From: Duganella levis
GTDB taxonomy: Bacteria > Pseudomonadota > Gammaproteobacteria > Burkholderiales > Burkholderiaceae_D
Direction: 5' to 3'
Length of the DNA stretch: 64,000 nucleotides
Assembly (NCBI RefSeq): GCF_009857605.1
Contig: NZ_WWCT01000023.1
Coordinates: 1-64,000, forward strand
Position numbers and translations under genes: made by a program. The notes beneath the pieces were generated by a model. It ran no database searches. It had not been told where the DNA came from and was given only the letters and a program-made list of their open reading frames with translations. This document shows, one piece after another, positions 32,679 to 41,893 of the stretch; the stretch's first letter is position 1, and each line of letters begins with the position of its first letter.

Positions 32679-34825
32679 CCGACCGTCGCCTATTCCTGAA
32701 AGCCATGGCCGCTGCCGGCGGTGGTCTGATGCTGCAAATCGCCATTCCCTCGGCGCGCGCGCGTGACGCCTCGACCACTTCCGCCACCGCCTTCGAGCCG
32801 AACGCCGTGGTGCGCATCACCACCGATGGCAAGGTCCACATGGCCATGCCCTACGTCGAAATGGGCCAGGGCACCTACACCTCGATTCCGATGCTGATCG
32901 CCGAGGAACTGGAAGTCGACCTGAAAGACGTCATACTGGAACACGCAGGCGCCGACGACAAGCGCTATATGAATCCGGCGCTGGGCTTCCAGGTCACCGG
33001 CGGCTCGACCACCATGCGCGTCGCCTGGATGCCGATGCGCCAGGCCGGCGCCGCCGCCCGCATGATGCTGGTGCAGGCCGCAGCGCAGCAGTGGCAGGTC
33101 GATCCCGCCAGTTGCCGCGCCGAACATGGCACGGTGATCCACACGCCGTCCGGCCGCAAGCTGGGTTACGGCGCACTGGCCGACGCCGCCGCCAAGCTGC
33201 CGCTGCCGGATGTGAAAACCATCGTGCTGAAACAGCCCAAGGACTTCCGCCTGATCGGCAAAGTCACGCGCCGTCTCGACACGCCGGAAAAACTGAATGG
33301 CTCGGCCGAATACGGCATCGACGTCCAACTACCCGGCATGAAAGTGGCCGCGCTGGCGATTTCGCCAGTGCTCGGTGGCCGCCTGGCAAGCCTCGACCAA
33401 ACGGCCGCGCTCAAGGTGCCTGGCGTGCACCAGGTGGTGAAGCTGGACGACGGCGCCGCCGTCATCGCCGACAACTACGGCGCCGCGCACAAAGGCCTGT
33501 TGTTGCTGGACCTGCGCTGGGATGACGGCCCGAATGCGAAGCTGAGCAGCGCCGATATCGTCGCCGATATGGTGCGCGCCGCCGATGCCAGCAGCGCCAA
33601 AGTCCGCAACGAGGGCGATCCTGAAAAAGCCTTCGGCAGCGCCGCCCGCATCATCGAGGCCACCTACGAGCAGCCATTCCTGGCCCATGCGACGATGGAG
33701 CCGATGAACTGCACCGTGCACGTTACCGCCGACAGCTGCGAAGTCTGGACCGGCACCCAGGTGATCACGCTGGCACGCGCGGTGGCCGCCAAGGTCACCG
33801 GCCTGCCGCTTGAAAAAGTCACCGTGCATAACTTCCTGCTGGGCGGCGGCTTTGGCCGCAGGCTGGAAATCGACGGCGTCGAGCGCGCGGTGCGCATCGC
33901 GCGCGAAGTCAAATATCCGGTCAAGGTGATCTGGAGCCGCGAAGAAGATATCCAGCACGATATGTACCGCCCCTACTTCTACGACCGTATCCGCGCGGGG
34001 CTGGATAGCAACGGCGCGCCGGTCGCATGGTCGCACCACGTCACCGGCTCCTCGGTGCTGGGCCGCTTCATGCCGGCAGCATTCAACAACGGCTGGGATT
34101 CGGAAACGCTGGATGGCGCCGAAACGCCGCCATACGCCTTCAAGTCGATCAAGGTCGATTACACCCGACACGAACCGCCGCATATCCCCACCGCGTTCTG
34201 GCGTGGCGTCGGTCCGACCCACAATGTGTTCGTGGTGGAGAGCTTCATCGACGAACTGGCGGCCGCCGCCAAGGCCGATCCGCTGCAATACCGCCTGGCG
34301 CTGCTCAAGCAGAATCCACGCGCCGAACAGGTGCTGAAGCTGGCCGCGCAAAAAGCCGGCTGGAAGGGTTCTCACGCCGGCAAGACCGGACGCGGACTAT
34401 CGGTGCAATTCGCTTTCGGCACCTATATGGCGATGGTGGTCGATGCCCATATCCAGGACGGCGAAGTGCGCGTCAGCCGCGTGGTGTGCGCGCTCGATTG
34501 CGGCGTGGTGGTCAATCCGGACACCGTGCAGGCGCAGGTGCAGAGCGCCGTCATCTTCGGCATCTCCGGCGCACTGTATGGCGACGTCACCTTCAAGGAT
34601 GGCCGCGTCGAGCAAACCAACTTCCACGACTACCGCGTGCTGCGCATGCACGAAACGCCGGTGATCGAAACCTACATCGTCAGCAGCAGCGAAGCGCCCG
34701 GCGGCATGGGCGAACCGGGCACCTCGGCGCTGATGCCGGCGCTGGCCAACGCGGTGTATGCCGCCACCGGCACCCGCGTGCGCAAGCTGCCGATCGCCAC
34801 GGCCCTCGCCGCGGCCACCACTTAA
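32675..34825 (+). CDS. Xanthine dehydrogenase-family molybdopterin-binding subunit (IorB-like), exported
   Basis: The large subunit of a molybdenum hydroxylase, 716 residues from the ATG at 32675. The open frame upstream is out of context because it overlaps the hydrolase gene. The N-terminus (TDRRLFLKAMAAAGGGLML, then SARA) is a Tat-type or twin-Arg signal, as in isoquinoline 1-oxidoreductase IorB. Motifs are VEMGQGTYT near residue 65, NFLLGGGFGRR, RGVGPTHNVFV and the catalytic Glu in GGMGEPGTSAL. It hydroxylates an N-heterocycle or oxidises an aldehyde. Together with the 2Fe-2S and cytochrome genes it forms a membrane-linked three-component enzyme. Confidence 0.9.
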   Translation: MTDRRLFLKAMAAAGGGLMLQIAIPSARARDASTTSATAFEPNAVVRITTDGKVHMAMPYVEMGQGTYTSIPMLIAEELEVDLKDVILEHAGADDKRYMNPALGFQVTGGSTTMRVAWMPMRQAGAAARMMLVQAAAQQWQVDPASCRAEHGTVIHTPSGRKLGYGALADAAAKLPLPDVKTIVLKQPKDFRLIGKVTRRLDTPEKLNGSAEYGIDVQLPGMKVAALAISPVLGGRLASLDQTAALKVPGVHQVVKLDDGAAVIADNYGAAHKGLLLLDLRWDDGPNAKLSSADIVADMVRAADASSAKVRNEGDPEKAFGSAARIIEATYEQPFLAHATMEPMNCTVHVTADSCEVWTGTQVITLARAVAAKVTGLPLEKVTVHNFLLGGGFGRRLEIDGVERAVRIAREVKYPVKVIWSREEDIQHDMYRPYFYDRIRAGLDSNGAPVAWSHHVTGSSVLGRFMPAAFNNGWDSETLDGAETPPYAFKSIKVDYTRHEPPHIPTAFWRGVGPTHNVFVVESFIDELAAAAKADPLQYRLALLKQNPRAEQVLKLAAQKAGWKGSHAGKTGRGLSVQFAFGTYMAMVVDAHIQDGEVRVSRVVCALDCGVVVNPDTVQAQVQSAVIFGISGALYGDVTFKDGRVEQTNFHDYRVLRMHETPVIETYIVSSSEAPGGMGEPGTSALMPALANAVYAATGTRVRKLPIATALAAATT

Positions 34826-34838
34826 CAGGAGCAAGATC

Positions 34839-35294
34839 ATGACTTCATTGAACATCAACGGCAAAGCGGTCGACGTGCAGGCCGAACCCGATATCCCGCT
34901 ACTGTGGGTGCTGCGCGACGAATTACATATGTCGGGCACCAAATTCGGTTGCGGCATGGCGCTGTGCGGCGCCTGCACAGTGCACCTCGACGGTCAGCCT
35001 TCACGCGCCTGCGTCACGCCGGTATCGGCAGCGGCGGGCAAGAAGATCACCACCATCGAAGCGATCGGCGACTCGGCGGTCGGCAAGCGCGTGCAGCTGG
35101 CATGGACAGAAATCGACGTGCCGCAATGCGGCTACTGCCAGTCCGGCCAGATCATGGCGGCGACCGCGCTGCTGAAGGCGATTCCCAAGCCAACCGACAA
35201 GGATATCGACCAGGCCATGTCCGGCAATATCTGCCGCTGCGGCACGTATCCACGCATTCGCGCAGCCATCCACAAAGCAGCGGGGAAAGCATGA
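34839..35294 (+). CDS. (2Fe-2S)-binding subunit of molybdenum hydroxylase (IorA-like)
   Basis: A 151-residue subunit with both iron-sulfur clusters. The N-terminal plant-ferredoxin cluster motif is GCGMALCGACTVH (about residues 39-51), and the C-terminal cluster has CGYCQSGQ (about 99-106) and CRCGTYPR. This is the standard small subunit that passes electrons from the Mo centre. It follows the large subunit by 13 nt, and its end overlaps the cytochrome start by 4 nt. It has no signal peptide and is probably co-exported with the Tat partner. Confidence 0.92.
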   Translation: MTSLNINGKAVDVQAEPDIPLLWVLRDELHMSGTKFGCGMALCGACTVHLDGQPSRACVTPVSAAAGKKITTIEAIGDSAVGKRVQLAWTEIDVPQCGYCQSGQIMAATALLKAIPKPTDKDIDQAMSGNICRCGTYPRIRAAIHKAAGKA

Positions 35295-35824
35295 TGCGCG
35301 CGCTCCTGCTGATGTGTGCCGCGCTAGCGGGCCTGGTGCAGGCCGCCCCCAAAGGCGACGGCAAGCTGTTCGACCCGGTGGCCAGCGTGGTGATGTCGCC
35401 GCGCTGCATCAACTGTCACCAGGTCGAGGCGCCGCACCAGAAGGACATCGGCATCGTCCACGCGCAGCAGGTGGTGCGCGGCGCCGACGGCCACGGCTCG
35501 GCGGTGCTGCATTGCGCCGCCTGCCACCAGGCTTCCAACAGCGCGCAAGGCCGCGTGCCGGGCGCGCCCAACTGGCACCTGGCGCCGCTCAGCATGAAGT
35601 GGCAAGGCCTGGACAAGAAAGGCGTATGCCAGCAAATGAAAGACCCGAAACGCAACGGCAACCGCAAAACCGGCGAACAGGTAATCGAACATATGAAGAC
35701 CGATCCGTTGGTGCTCTGGGCGTGGAATCCGGGCGCGCAACGCACGCTGCCGCCGATGTCGCATGAAGACTTCATCAAAGCACTGGAAACATGGGCGGAT
35801 GCCGGCATGCCCTGCCCTCAATAA
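35291..35824 (+). CDS. Diheme c-type cytochrome, exported
   Basis: A 177-residue periplasmic cytochrome with a signal peptide (MMRALLLMCAALAGLVQAA) and two haem-binding motifs, CINCH (about residue 38) and CAACH (about 78). A C-terminal Met in LPPMSHEDF may be an axial ligand. In IorAB-like operons such cytochromes take electrons from the 2Fe-2S subunit to the respiratory chain. The start overlaps the IorA-like stop (ATGA). Confidence 0.85.
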   Translation: MMRALLLMCAALAGLVQAAPKGDGKLFDPVASVVMSPRCINCHQVEAPHQKDIGIVHAQQVVRGADGHGSAVLHCAACHQASNSAQGRVPGAPNWHLAPLSMKWQGLDKKGVCQQMKDPKRNGNRKTGEQVIEHMKTDPLVLWAWNPGAQRTLPPMSHEDFIKALETWADAGMPCPQ

Positions 35825-35844
35825 CTCTCTCACCAAGGAATATC

Positions 35845-36564
35845 ATGAACGCATTGCTCGAACAAGTACTGCAGGTGCACGGCGGCCTGCAACGCTGGAA
35901 AAGCCTGAACAAACTGACCGCGCACCTGAGCCAGGGCGGCATTCTGTGGCCACTCAAAGGCCACGGCGGCAAGCTGGATGAGGTGGATGTCAGCATCGAA
36001 CTGCATCGCCAGTGGACTTCGCACGCGCCGTTTGGCGCAGCGGACCGCCGCACCTCGGTCACGCCGCAGCGCGCCATCATCGAAACGGCGAACGGCACGG
36101 TGGTCGATTCGCTGTCGTCGCCGCGCGATTCGTTTGCCGGCTTTGGCCTGGAGACACAATGGAGCGAGCCGCAACTGGCCTACTTCGTCGGCTACGCCAT
36201 GTGGAACTATCTGACGCTGCCATTCGCGTTTGCCGAACCGGGTTTCGAGTTCGAAGAACTGGCGCCGTGGCAGGAAGGCGGCGAATCGCTGCGCCGCCTG
36301 AAGGTGCGCTACCCGGACAGCATCGCCACCCACAGCCGCGAACAGACGTTCTACTTCGCCGAAGACGGCAAGCTGCGTCGCCACGACTATGATGTCGACA
36401 TCAGTGGCGGCACGCCGGCGGTGCACTACTTCCACGACTACGGCACCTTCGACGGCATCAGCATGCCGACCCGCCACCTGATCTACGTGCGCGACGCCGA
36501 CATGGGACACCAGCCGGAACCGCTGGTGGTGTCGATCGTCGTCAGCGAGATCAAATTCAGCTGA
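35845..36564 (+). CDS. Hypothetical protein, fifth gene of the molybdenum hydroxylase operon
   Basis: A 239-residue soluble protein from the ATG at 35845, preceded by AAGGAA. It opens MNALLEQVLQVHGGLQRWKSL, has aromatic-rich beta-type segments (YFVGYAMWNYLTLPFAFAEPGF) and ends in EPLVVSIVVSEIKFS. The pattern resembles lipid- or hydrophobe-binding beta folds of the LolA kind, but I do not recognise the family with confidence. It follows the cytochrome by 20 nt, so it probably belongs to the same operon. Its last 8 nt overlap the convergent MFS gene. Confidence 0.75.
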   Translation: MNALLEQVLQVHGGLQRWKSLNKLTAHLSQGGILWPLKGHGGKLDEVDVSIELHRQWTSHAPFGAADRRTSVTPQRAIIETANGTVVDSLSSPRDSFAGFGLETQWSEPQLAYFVGYAMWNYLTLPFAFAEPGFEFEELAPWQEGGESLRRLKVRYPDSIATHSREQTFYFAEDGKLRRHDYDVDISGGTPAVHYFHDYGTFDGISMPTRHLIYVRDADMGHQPEPLVVSIVVSEIKFS

Positions 36565-37927
36565 CCACGACGGGCGCTCGCTGCAACCGCACCATCAGCA
36601 GCAGTGCCAGTATCAGGAAGATGCTGGATGCGGTGAGCGCTGTCGTCACACGGTGCGCCAGCAGCGCCACGCCGGACAACTGATCCGCACCGGCTGCGGC
36701 TAGCGCCACCAGTACCGCCAGTCCAAGCGAGTTGCCCAACTGGTGCGCCACATTCACCACACCCGACGCCGCGCCGGCATCCCGCGCCGGCACGCCGCCG
36801 ATACCGGCCGCCGTCAATGGGCTCAGCGTCATGCCCTGCCCCGCACCGATCAGCACCATCGGCAGCGCCACCGCCGTCAGGTAAGCGCTATGCGCCGACA
36901 CGCGGCTTAACCACGCCATGCCGATCAGGCATACCAGCAGGCCAAACGCCAGCAGGCGCGCATTGCCGAAGCGCCGCGTCAAGCGCGGCACTTGCAGCGC
37001 GACGGCGAAATTCATCAGCGTCATCGGCAGGAAGCCCATGCCGGTCAGCGAAGGCGAATAGTTCAGCACCGTTTGCAGATACTGCGTAGTGAAGAAAAAG
37101 AAGCCGATCATCGCTCCGAGGAACAGTACCCGCGCCGCATACGCCGAAGCGCGCTGGGCGTCCGCGAACAAGCGCAATGGCATGATGGGCTGCACCGCAC
37201 TGCGCTCGTTGACCACAAAGGCCACCAGCAACAACAGGCCCGCCACCAACGCGCCTTGCGTCAGCAGGTCGCCCCAGCCGGCGCCAGCTGAGCGGATGAA
37301 GGCGTACACCAAGGCGCTCATGCCGATGGTGGACGTGAGCGCGCCGATGACGTCGAACTGGCCGCTGCTGCGCGGGCTTTCCGGAATATAGCGGCGCGCG
37401 GCCCAGATCATCGCTATGCCGATCGGCAGATTGACCAGGAAGCCGACGCGCCACGACATCCACTCGGCCAGCACGCCGCCCAGCACCAGCCCTACGCTGG
37501 CGGCTATGCCGGCGGTGGCGCTATACAGCGATACGGCATGCGTCCGCTCCGCGCCTTCGGCAAAAGTGGTTTGCAGCAGCGCCAGCGTGGACGGCGCCAG
37601 GATGGCCGCACCCAGCCCCTGCACCGCGCGGGCGAGGACCAGCATGGCCGGCGTCTGCGCCGCCCCGATCGCCAGCGAAGCAAGCGTGAACAACGCCAGT
37701 CCTGCCACCAGCATGCGGCGGCGTCCAACGACATCGCCGGCACGCGCCGCCAGCAACAGGAAGCCGCCGAAGGTCAGCGTGTAGGCGCTCTGCACCCACG
37801 CCAGGCCGCTGTCGCTGAAGCCCATTTCAAGGTGGATCTTCGGCAGGCCGGTCAGGACCACCGAAGTATCCAGCACAATCATCACATAGCTGGCCAAAAT
37901 GATGGCAAGGATGGCACGCTTATTCAT
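36557..37927 (-). CDS. MFS transporter, DHA2 (14-TM drug:H+ antiporter) family
   Basis: A 456-residue multidrug-type permease with about 14 hydrophobic segments. It opens ILASYMIVLDTSVVLTGLPKI, and motif A is GDVVGRRRML, with motif C-like ASVGLVLGGVLAEWMSWR. The family exports toxic compounds. It is divergent from the LysR gene at 38033 across a 105-bp gap, the usual arrangement for a regulated efflux pump. Confidence 0.9.
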   Translation of the reverse strand: MNKRAILAIILASYVMIVLDTSVVLTGLPKIHLEMGFSDSGLAWVQSAYTLTFGGFLLLAARAGDVVGRRRMLVAGLALFTLASLAIGAAQTPAMLVLARAVQGLGAAILAPSTLALLQTTFAEGAERTHAVSLYSATAGIAASVGLVLGGVLAEWMSWRVGFLVNLPIGIAMIWAARRYIPESPRSSGQFDVIGALTSTIGMSALVYAFIRSAGAGWGDLLTQGALVAGLLLLVAFVVNERSAVQPIMPLRLFADAQRASAYAARVLFLGAMIGFFFFTTQYLQTVLNYSPSLTGMGFLPMTLMNFAVALQVPRLTRRFGNARLLAFGLLVCLIGMAWLSRVSAHSAYLTAVALPMVLIGAGQGMTLSPLTAAGIGGVPARDAGAASGVVNVAHQLGNSLGLAVLVALAAAGADQLSGVALLAHRVTTALTASSIFLILALLLMVRLQRAPVVVS

Positions 37928-38032
37928 AACGTCACGAATTCCAGGTTGGAGAGTATGGCCGACAGTCTAGGCGCGTAGCGGCCTATTGATAAGACGGTAT
38001 AATCCGCATGAGCTTATGAGGAGTCTTCATCA

Positions 38033-38920
38033 ATGGAATACGAGAATTTCAACGACCTGCTGGCGTTTGTGACGGTGGCGCGTGAAGGCAGCTTCACCAA
38101 GGCAGCCAAGCAGTTGGGCGTATCGCAGTCGGCGCTGAGCCACACGATACGTGGATTGGAGACGCGCCTCGGCATTCGCCTGCTGACGCGCACCACGCGC
38201 AGCGTCAGCCCGACTGAGGCCGGCGAGCGGCTGCTCAACACCGCCGCGCCGCGCTTTGACGAGATCACGCAGGAACTGGCCTCGCTCAACGAATTGCGCG
38301 ACAAACCGGCCGGCACCATCCGCATCACAGCGGCCGAACATGCGGCCAACAATGTACTGTGGCCCAAGCTGTCGCCCATTATGCACGACTATCCGGATGT
38401 GAAGATCGACATCAACGTCGACTACAGCATGACCAACATCGTCTCGCAGCGCTTCGACGCCGGCGTGCGATTGGGCGACCAGGTGGAGAAGGACATGATC
38501 GCGGTGCGCATCGGTCCCGACCTGCGCATGGCGGTGGTGGCGACGCCGGAGTATTTTGCGAAGCGTGGCAAGCCGCGCACGCCGCAAGACCTGCAACAGC
38601 ACAGCTGCATCAACCTGCGTCTGCCCACGCACGGCAATCTACAAATCTGGGAATTCGAAAAGAACGGCACGCAGCAGAACGTGCGCGTCGACGGCCAATG
38701 GGTGTTCAACAACACCACCTCCCGCCTGCGCGCAGCGCTGGCCGGCTATGGCCTCGCCTACGTGCCGGAAGATATGGTGTGCGACCTGGTAAAGGAAGGC
38801 ACGCTGATACGCGTGATGAAAGAATGGTGCCAGAGCTTTCCGGGCTATCACCTGTACTACCCAAGCCGCCGCCAGTCCTCCCCCGCCTTCCAGCTGGTGG
38901 TCGACGCGCTGCGGCTGTAG
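38033..38920 (+). CDS. LysR family transcriptional regulator (CrgA-type)
   Basis: A 295-residue LysR regulator. The HTH is at residues 5-65 (LGVSQSALSHTIRGLETRLG), followed by the CrgA-like substrate domain (GTIRITAAEHAANNVLWP, DAGVRLGDQVEKDMIAVRI). Upstream, TATAAT at 37998-38003 could be its -10. It probably regulates the divergent DHA2 transporter. Its 3' end is 5 nt from the convergent gallate aldolase gene. Confidence 0.9.
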   Translation: MEYENFNDLLAFVTVAREGSFTKAAKQLGVSQSALSHTIRGLETRLGIRLLTRTTRSVSPTEAGERLLNTAAPRFDEITQELASLNELRDKPAGTIRITAAEHAANNVLWPKLSPIMHDYPDVKIDINVDYSMTNIVSQRFDAGVRLGDQVEKDMIAVRIGPDLRMAVVATPEYFAKRGKPRTPQDLQQHSCINLRLPTHGNLQIWEFEKNGTQQNVRVDGQWVFNNTTSRLRAALAGYGLAYVPEDMVCDLVKEGTLIRVMKEWCQSFPGYHLYYPSRRQSSPAFQLVVDALRL

Positions 38921-38925
38921 CATGC

Positions 38926-39624
38926 TTAGTCGATGTACTTGAGGCCTGCCTGGTCCAGCGGGCCGCGCATGTTGTACATGTCGAGGCCTAGTATGCCGGA
39001 GGCGAGTTTGGCGCGCTTTTCGCCTTCCAGGTCTTCGCGCTTTTGGGCCACGGCTGCTACGCGCGCGACGTCGGCGGCTGGCACCACGACGACACCGTCA
39101 TCGTCGGCGATGATGGCGTCGCCGGGGTTGACCAGCGCGCCGGCGCACAGCACGGGGATGTTGACGGAACCCAGCGTCGACTTGATGCAGCCCTTGGCGC
39201 TGATGTTCTTGCTCCATACCGGGAAACCCATCTCCTTGAGGATACGCACGTCGCGCACGCCGGCGTCGATCACCAGCGCCTTGGCGCCGCGCGCCTGGAA
39301 GCTGGTCGCCAGCAGGTCCCCGAAGTAGCCATCGGTGCAATCGGCCGTGATGGCGGCAACCACGATATCGCCGGGCTGGATCTGCTCCGCCACCACATGC
39401 ATCATCCAGTTATCGCCCGGATGCAGCAGCACGGTGACGGCGGTGCCGGCCACCTGCGCGCCGGCGTAGATCGGCCGTATATAAGGCTTGAGCAGTCCAA
39501 CGCGGCCCATGGCTTCGTGTACGGTGGCGCTGCCCAGCTGTCCCAGATGGTCGACGTGTTCGCGCTCGGCGCGCGCGATGCCGCGCTTGACGATGCCCAG
39601 TTGGTTGATCAGCGGTGTGGTCAT
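38926..39624 (-). CDS. 4-carboxy-4-hydroxy-2-oxoadipate aldolase (RraA-like fold)
   Basis: A 232-residue RraA/dimethylmenaquinone-MTase-like aldolase of the LigK/GalC/ProA type. It cleaves 4-carboxy-4-hydroxy-2-oxoadipate to pyruvate and oxaloacetate, the last step of gallate and protocatechuate 4,5-cleavage. The metal and substrate segments GDIVVAAITADCTDGYFGDLLA, VIDAGVRDVR and PGDAIIADDDGVVVVP are intact. The start overlaps the hydratase stop by 4 nt. It is the last gene of the minus-strand gal operon. Confidence 0.9.
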   Translation of the reverse strand: MTTPLINQLGIVKRGIARAEREHVDHLGQLGSATVHEAMGRVGLLKPYIRPIYAGAQVAGTAVTVLLHPGDNWMMHVVAEQIQPGDIVVAAITADCTDGYFGDLLATSFQARGAKALVIDAGVRDVRILKEMGFPVWSKNISAKGCIKSTLGSVNIPVLCAGALVNPGDAIIADDDGVVVVPAADVARVAAVAQKREDLEGEKRAKLASGILGLDMYNMRGPLDQAGLKYID

Positions 39625-40646
39625 AATCCCTTCTCCTTCAGTGCAGCGTCCAGACGCGGGAAGACGCGGCGCGCGTTGTGTTCAAAGATGTTGGCGCGAT
39701 CGATATCGGTCAGGTTGGCCGCTTCAATATAGCGCTTGGTGTCGTCGTAGTAGTTGCCGGTTTCTGGATCGATGCCGCGCACGGCGCCGATCATCTCGGA
39801 GGCAAACAGCACGTTCTTGACCGGCATGACCTTGGTCAGCAGATCGATGCCCGGCTGGTGGTAGACGCAGGTGTCGAAGTAAATGTTATTGAGCAGGTGT
39901 TCGCTCAACAGCGGCTTTTTCATCTCCTGCGCCAGGCCGCGGAAGCGTCCCCAGTGATATGGCACCGCGCCGCCGCCATGCGGAATCAGGAACTTCAGCG
40001 TCGGGAAGTCCCGGAACAAATCGCTGGTCAGGCATTGCATGAAGGCGGTGGTGTCCGCATTCAGGTAGTGCGCGCCGGTGGTGTGGAAGCACGCGTTGCA
40101 GCTGGTGCTGACGTGGATCATGGCGGGGATATCGTATTCCACCATCTTCTCGTAGATCGGATACCACGATCTGTCGGACAACGGCGGTGCGGTCCAGTGG
40201 CCGCCCGATGGATCGGGATTCAGGTTGATGCCGACCATACCATACTCTTTGACGCACTTCTCCAGCTCCGGGATGCTGGTCGCAGGGTCCGCGCCCGGCG
40301 ATTGCGGCAGCATGGCCGCGCCGATGAAGTGGTCCGGGAACAGCTGTGCCACACGCGCGCACAGTTCATTGCAAATGGCGGCCCAGGTAGCGCTGGTGTT
40401 GAAGTCACCGATGTGGTGCGCCATGAAGCTGGCGCGCGGCGAGAAAATTGTCAGGTCGGAGCCGCGTTCCTTCATCAGGCGCAGTTGATTCAGTTCGATC
40501 GATTCGCGCAGTTCGTCGTCGCTGATTTTCAGGTCGGCGACTTTTGGGCCGAGGTGCGGTGTGTTCAGGTTGGCGATTTGCTGGTTACGCCATTCTTCCA
40601 GCGCTTTCGGCGCGGTGGTGTAGTGGCCGTGGCAGTCGATAATCAT
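39621..40646 (-). CDS. 4-oxalomesaconate hydratase, amidohydrolase-family (LigJ-type)
   Basis: A 341-residue amidohydrolase-fold enzyme. The N-terminal metal motif is MIIDCHGHYTT (His6, His8), a later His is in MIHVSTS, and FLIPHGGGAVPYHWGRF carries another. LigJ adds water to 4-oxalomesaconate to give 4-carboxy-4-hydroxy-2-oxoadipate. The Pseudomonas GalB hydratase is an unrelated PIG-L-type protein, so this gal operon uses the sphingomonad-type enzyme. It lies 14 nt after the tautomerase and overlaps the aldolase start. Confidence 0.89.
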   Translation of the reverse strand: MIIDCHGHYTTAPKALEEWRNQQIANLNTPHLGPKVADLKISDDELRESIELNQLRLMKERGSDLTIFSPRASFMAHHIGDFNTSATWAAICNELCARVAQLFPDHFIGAAMLPQSPGADPATSIPELEKCVKEYGMVGINLNPDPSGGHWTAPPLSDRSWYPIYEKMVEYDIPAMIHVSTSCNACFHTTGAHYLNADTTAFMQCLTSDLFRDFPTLKFLIPHGGGAVPYHWGRFRGLAQEMKKPLLSEHLLNNIYFDTCVYHQPGIDLLTKVMPVKNVLFASEMIGAVRGIDPETGNYYDDTKRYIEAANLTDIDRANIFEHNARRVFPRLDAALKEKGL

Positions 40647-40660
40647 CGGGTGATCCTTTT

Positions 40661-41773
40661 TCAGAGATACGCGGGGATCAGCACTTCGCCCCGCATGATG
40701 GGACGGGCGGTGCGCAGCAGCGCGGCGCGCAGCACTTGTCCGGGGTTGTTCGGGTCCAGTTCCAGCTCGACGCTGAATTCTCCGGTGGGGTGTTCGATCG
40801 AGAGTGTCTGGCGCGCGCCTGGCTGCGTTGCGGCGATGCCTTCGGCGATGCTGCCCGGCAGGATGCAGGCGGTAGCCACGGTCACGGCGGCCAGCACGCC
40901 GATGGAGTCGTGGCAGACATGCGGGATGAAGCAGCGCGTGTTGACCGCGCCGCTATCGCGCGGGGCGGAGATAAGGCACATTTTCGGGTAGTTTTTGGCG
41001 CTCACGTCGCCAAGGCCCATCAACGGACCGACGGCGAGGCGCAGCGCTTCCAGGCGAGTGCGCAGTTCGATGCTGGCGGTCAGCTCAGCGGCCGGCTCGT
41101 AGCCGGTGATGCCGAAATCGGAAGCGCGTACCAGCACCATCGGCATGCCATTGTCGATCAGCGTGGCGTCGATCACAAAGTCTGCGGTAGGGACGGCGAT
41201 GCGGTTCTGCGGCGCGCCAGTCGGCAGCAGCGCCGGACACACCGAGCCGGCCGTGTCGAGAAAGTTGATGCTGATCGGCGACGCAGTGCCCGGCACGCCG
41301 TCAATGCGCGCATCGCCGCCGTATTGCAAACGGCCGTTCAGTGTCTGCAAGGTCACATCGCACTGCATGCCGGTATTCAGCGTCAAGATGCGCGCCGTGG
41401 TTGTGCCGTGCGCCACCGGCAGCAGTCCGCGCTCCAGCGCAAACGGCAGCACCGCCGCCAACATATTGCCGCAGTTGGGCGTAACATCCACCGTATCGTT
41501 ATCCGGTTGCAGCTGCGCGAACAAAAAGTCCAGATCCACGCCCGGCGTCGTGCTGCGGCGGACGATGCCGACCTTGCTGGTCAACGGATGCGCGCCACCC
41601 AGGCCATCGATCTGACGCGGATCGGGCGAACCCATGGCCGCCAGCAGCACCCGGTCACGCGCCGCCGCATCAGCCGGCAGGTCGGACTCCAGGAAAAACG
41701 GTCCGCGTGAAGTACCGCCGCGCATCAACATGCAAGGCACTGCGCGCTGGTCGGAAAGAGGTGGATTGCTCAT
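40661..41773 (-). CDS. galD: 4-oxalomesaconate tautomerase (PrpF family)
   Basis: A 370-residue PrpF/diaminopimelate-epimerase-like isomerase starting at the ATG at 41773 (MSNPPLSDQRAVPCMLMRGG). The frame extends 34 codons upstream, but the conserved N-terminus begins here. Motifs RGGTSRGPFF, GGAHPLTSKVGIV and TPNCGNMLAAV contain the catalytic Cys region. GalD converts the keto tautomer of 4-oxalomesaconate to the enol form needed by the hydratase. It is the first gene of the minus-strand operon, divergent from the regulator. Confidence 0.91.
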   Translation of the reverse strand: MSNPPLSDQRAVPCMLMRGGTSRGPFFLESDLPADAAARDRVLLAAMGSPDPRQIDGLGGAHPLTSKVGIVRRSTTPGVDLDFLFAQLQPDNDTVDVTPNCGNMLAAVLPFALERGLLPVAHGTTTARILTLNTGMQCDVTLQTLNGRLQYGGDARIDGVPGTASPISINFLDTAGSVCPALLPTGAPQNRIAVPTADFVIDATLIDNGMPMVLVRASDFGITGYEPAAELTASIELRTRLEALRLAVGPLMGLGDVSAKNYPKMCLISAPRDSGAVNTRCFIPHVCHDSIGVLAAVTVATACILPGSIAEGIAATQPGARQTLSIEHPTGEFSVELELDPNNPGQVLRAALLRTARPIMRGEVLIPAYL

Positions 41774-41851
41774 GGTGGCGTTGCGATCAGGCTGTATGAA
41801 TATGCCCAGTATCCGCGCCACACTGCAAAGCGTGGTTGCGTTGTAGGCGCT

Positions 41852-41865
41852 GATTTGTTCTAATC
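41852..41865. promoter_or_regulatory. Inverted repeat in the galD-regulator divergent region
   Basis: GATTTGTTCTAATC has GATT/AATC arms around a 6-nt centre, the size and T-N11-A-like pattern of LysR targets. It lies 28 nt before the regulator start and 78 nt before galD, so one bound dimer could control both directions. The remaining 41774-41851 shows no other element. Confidence 0.45.
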
Positions 41866-41893
41866 TGCTTATCACGCCTACTTTTTAGCCACC

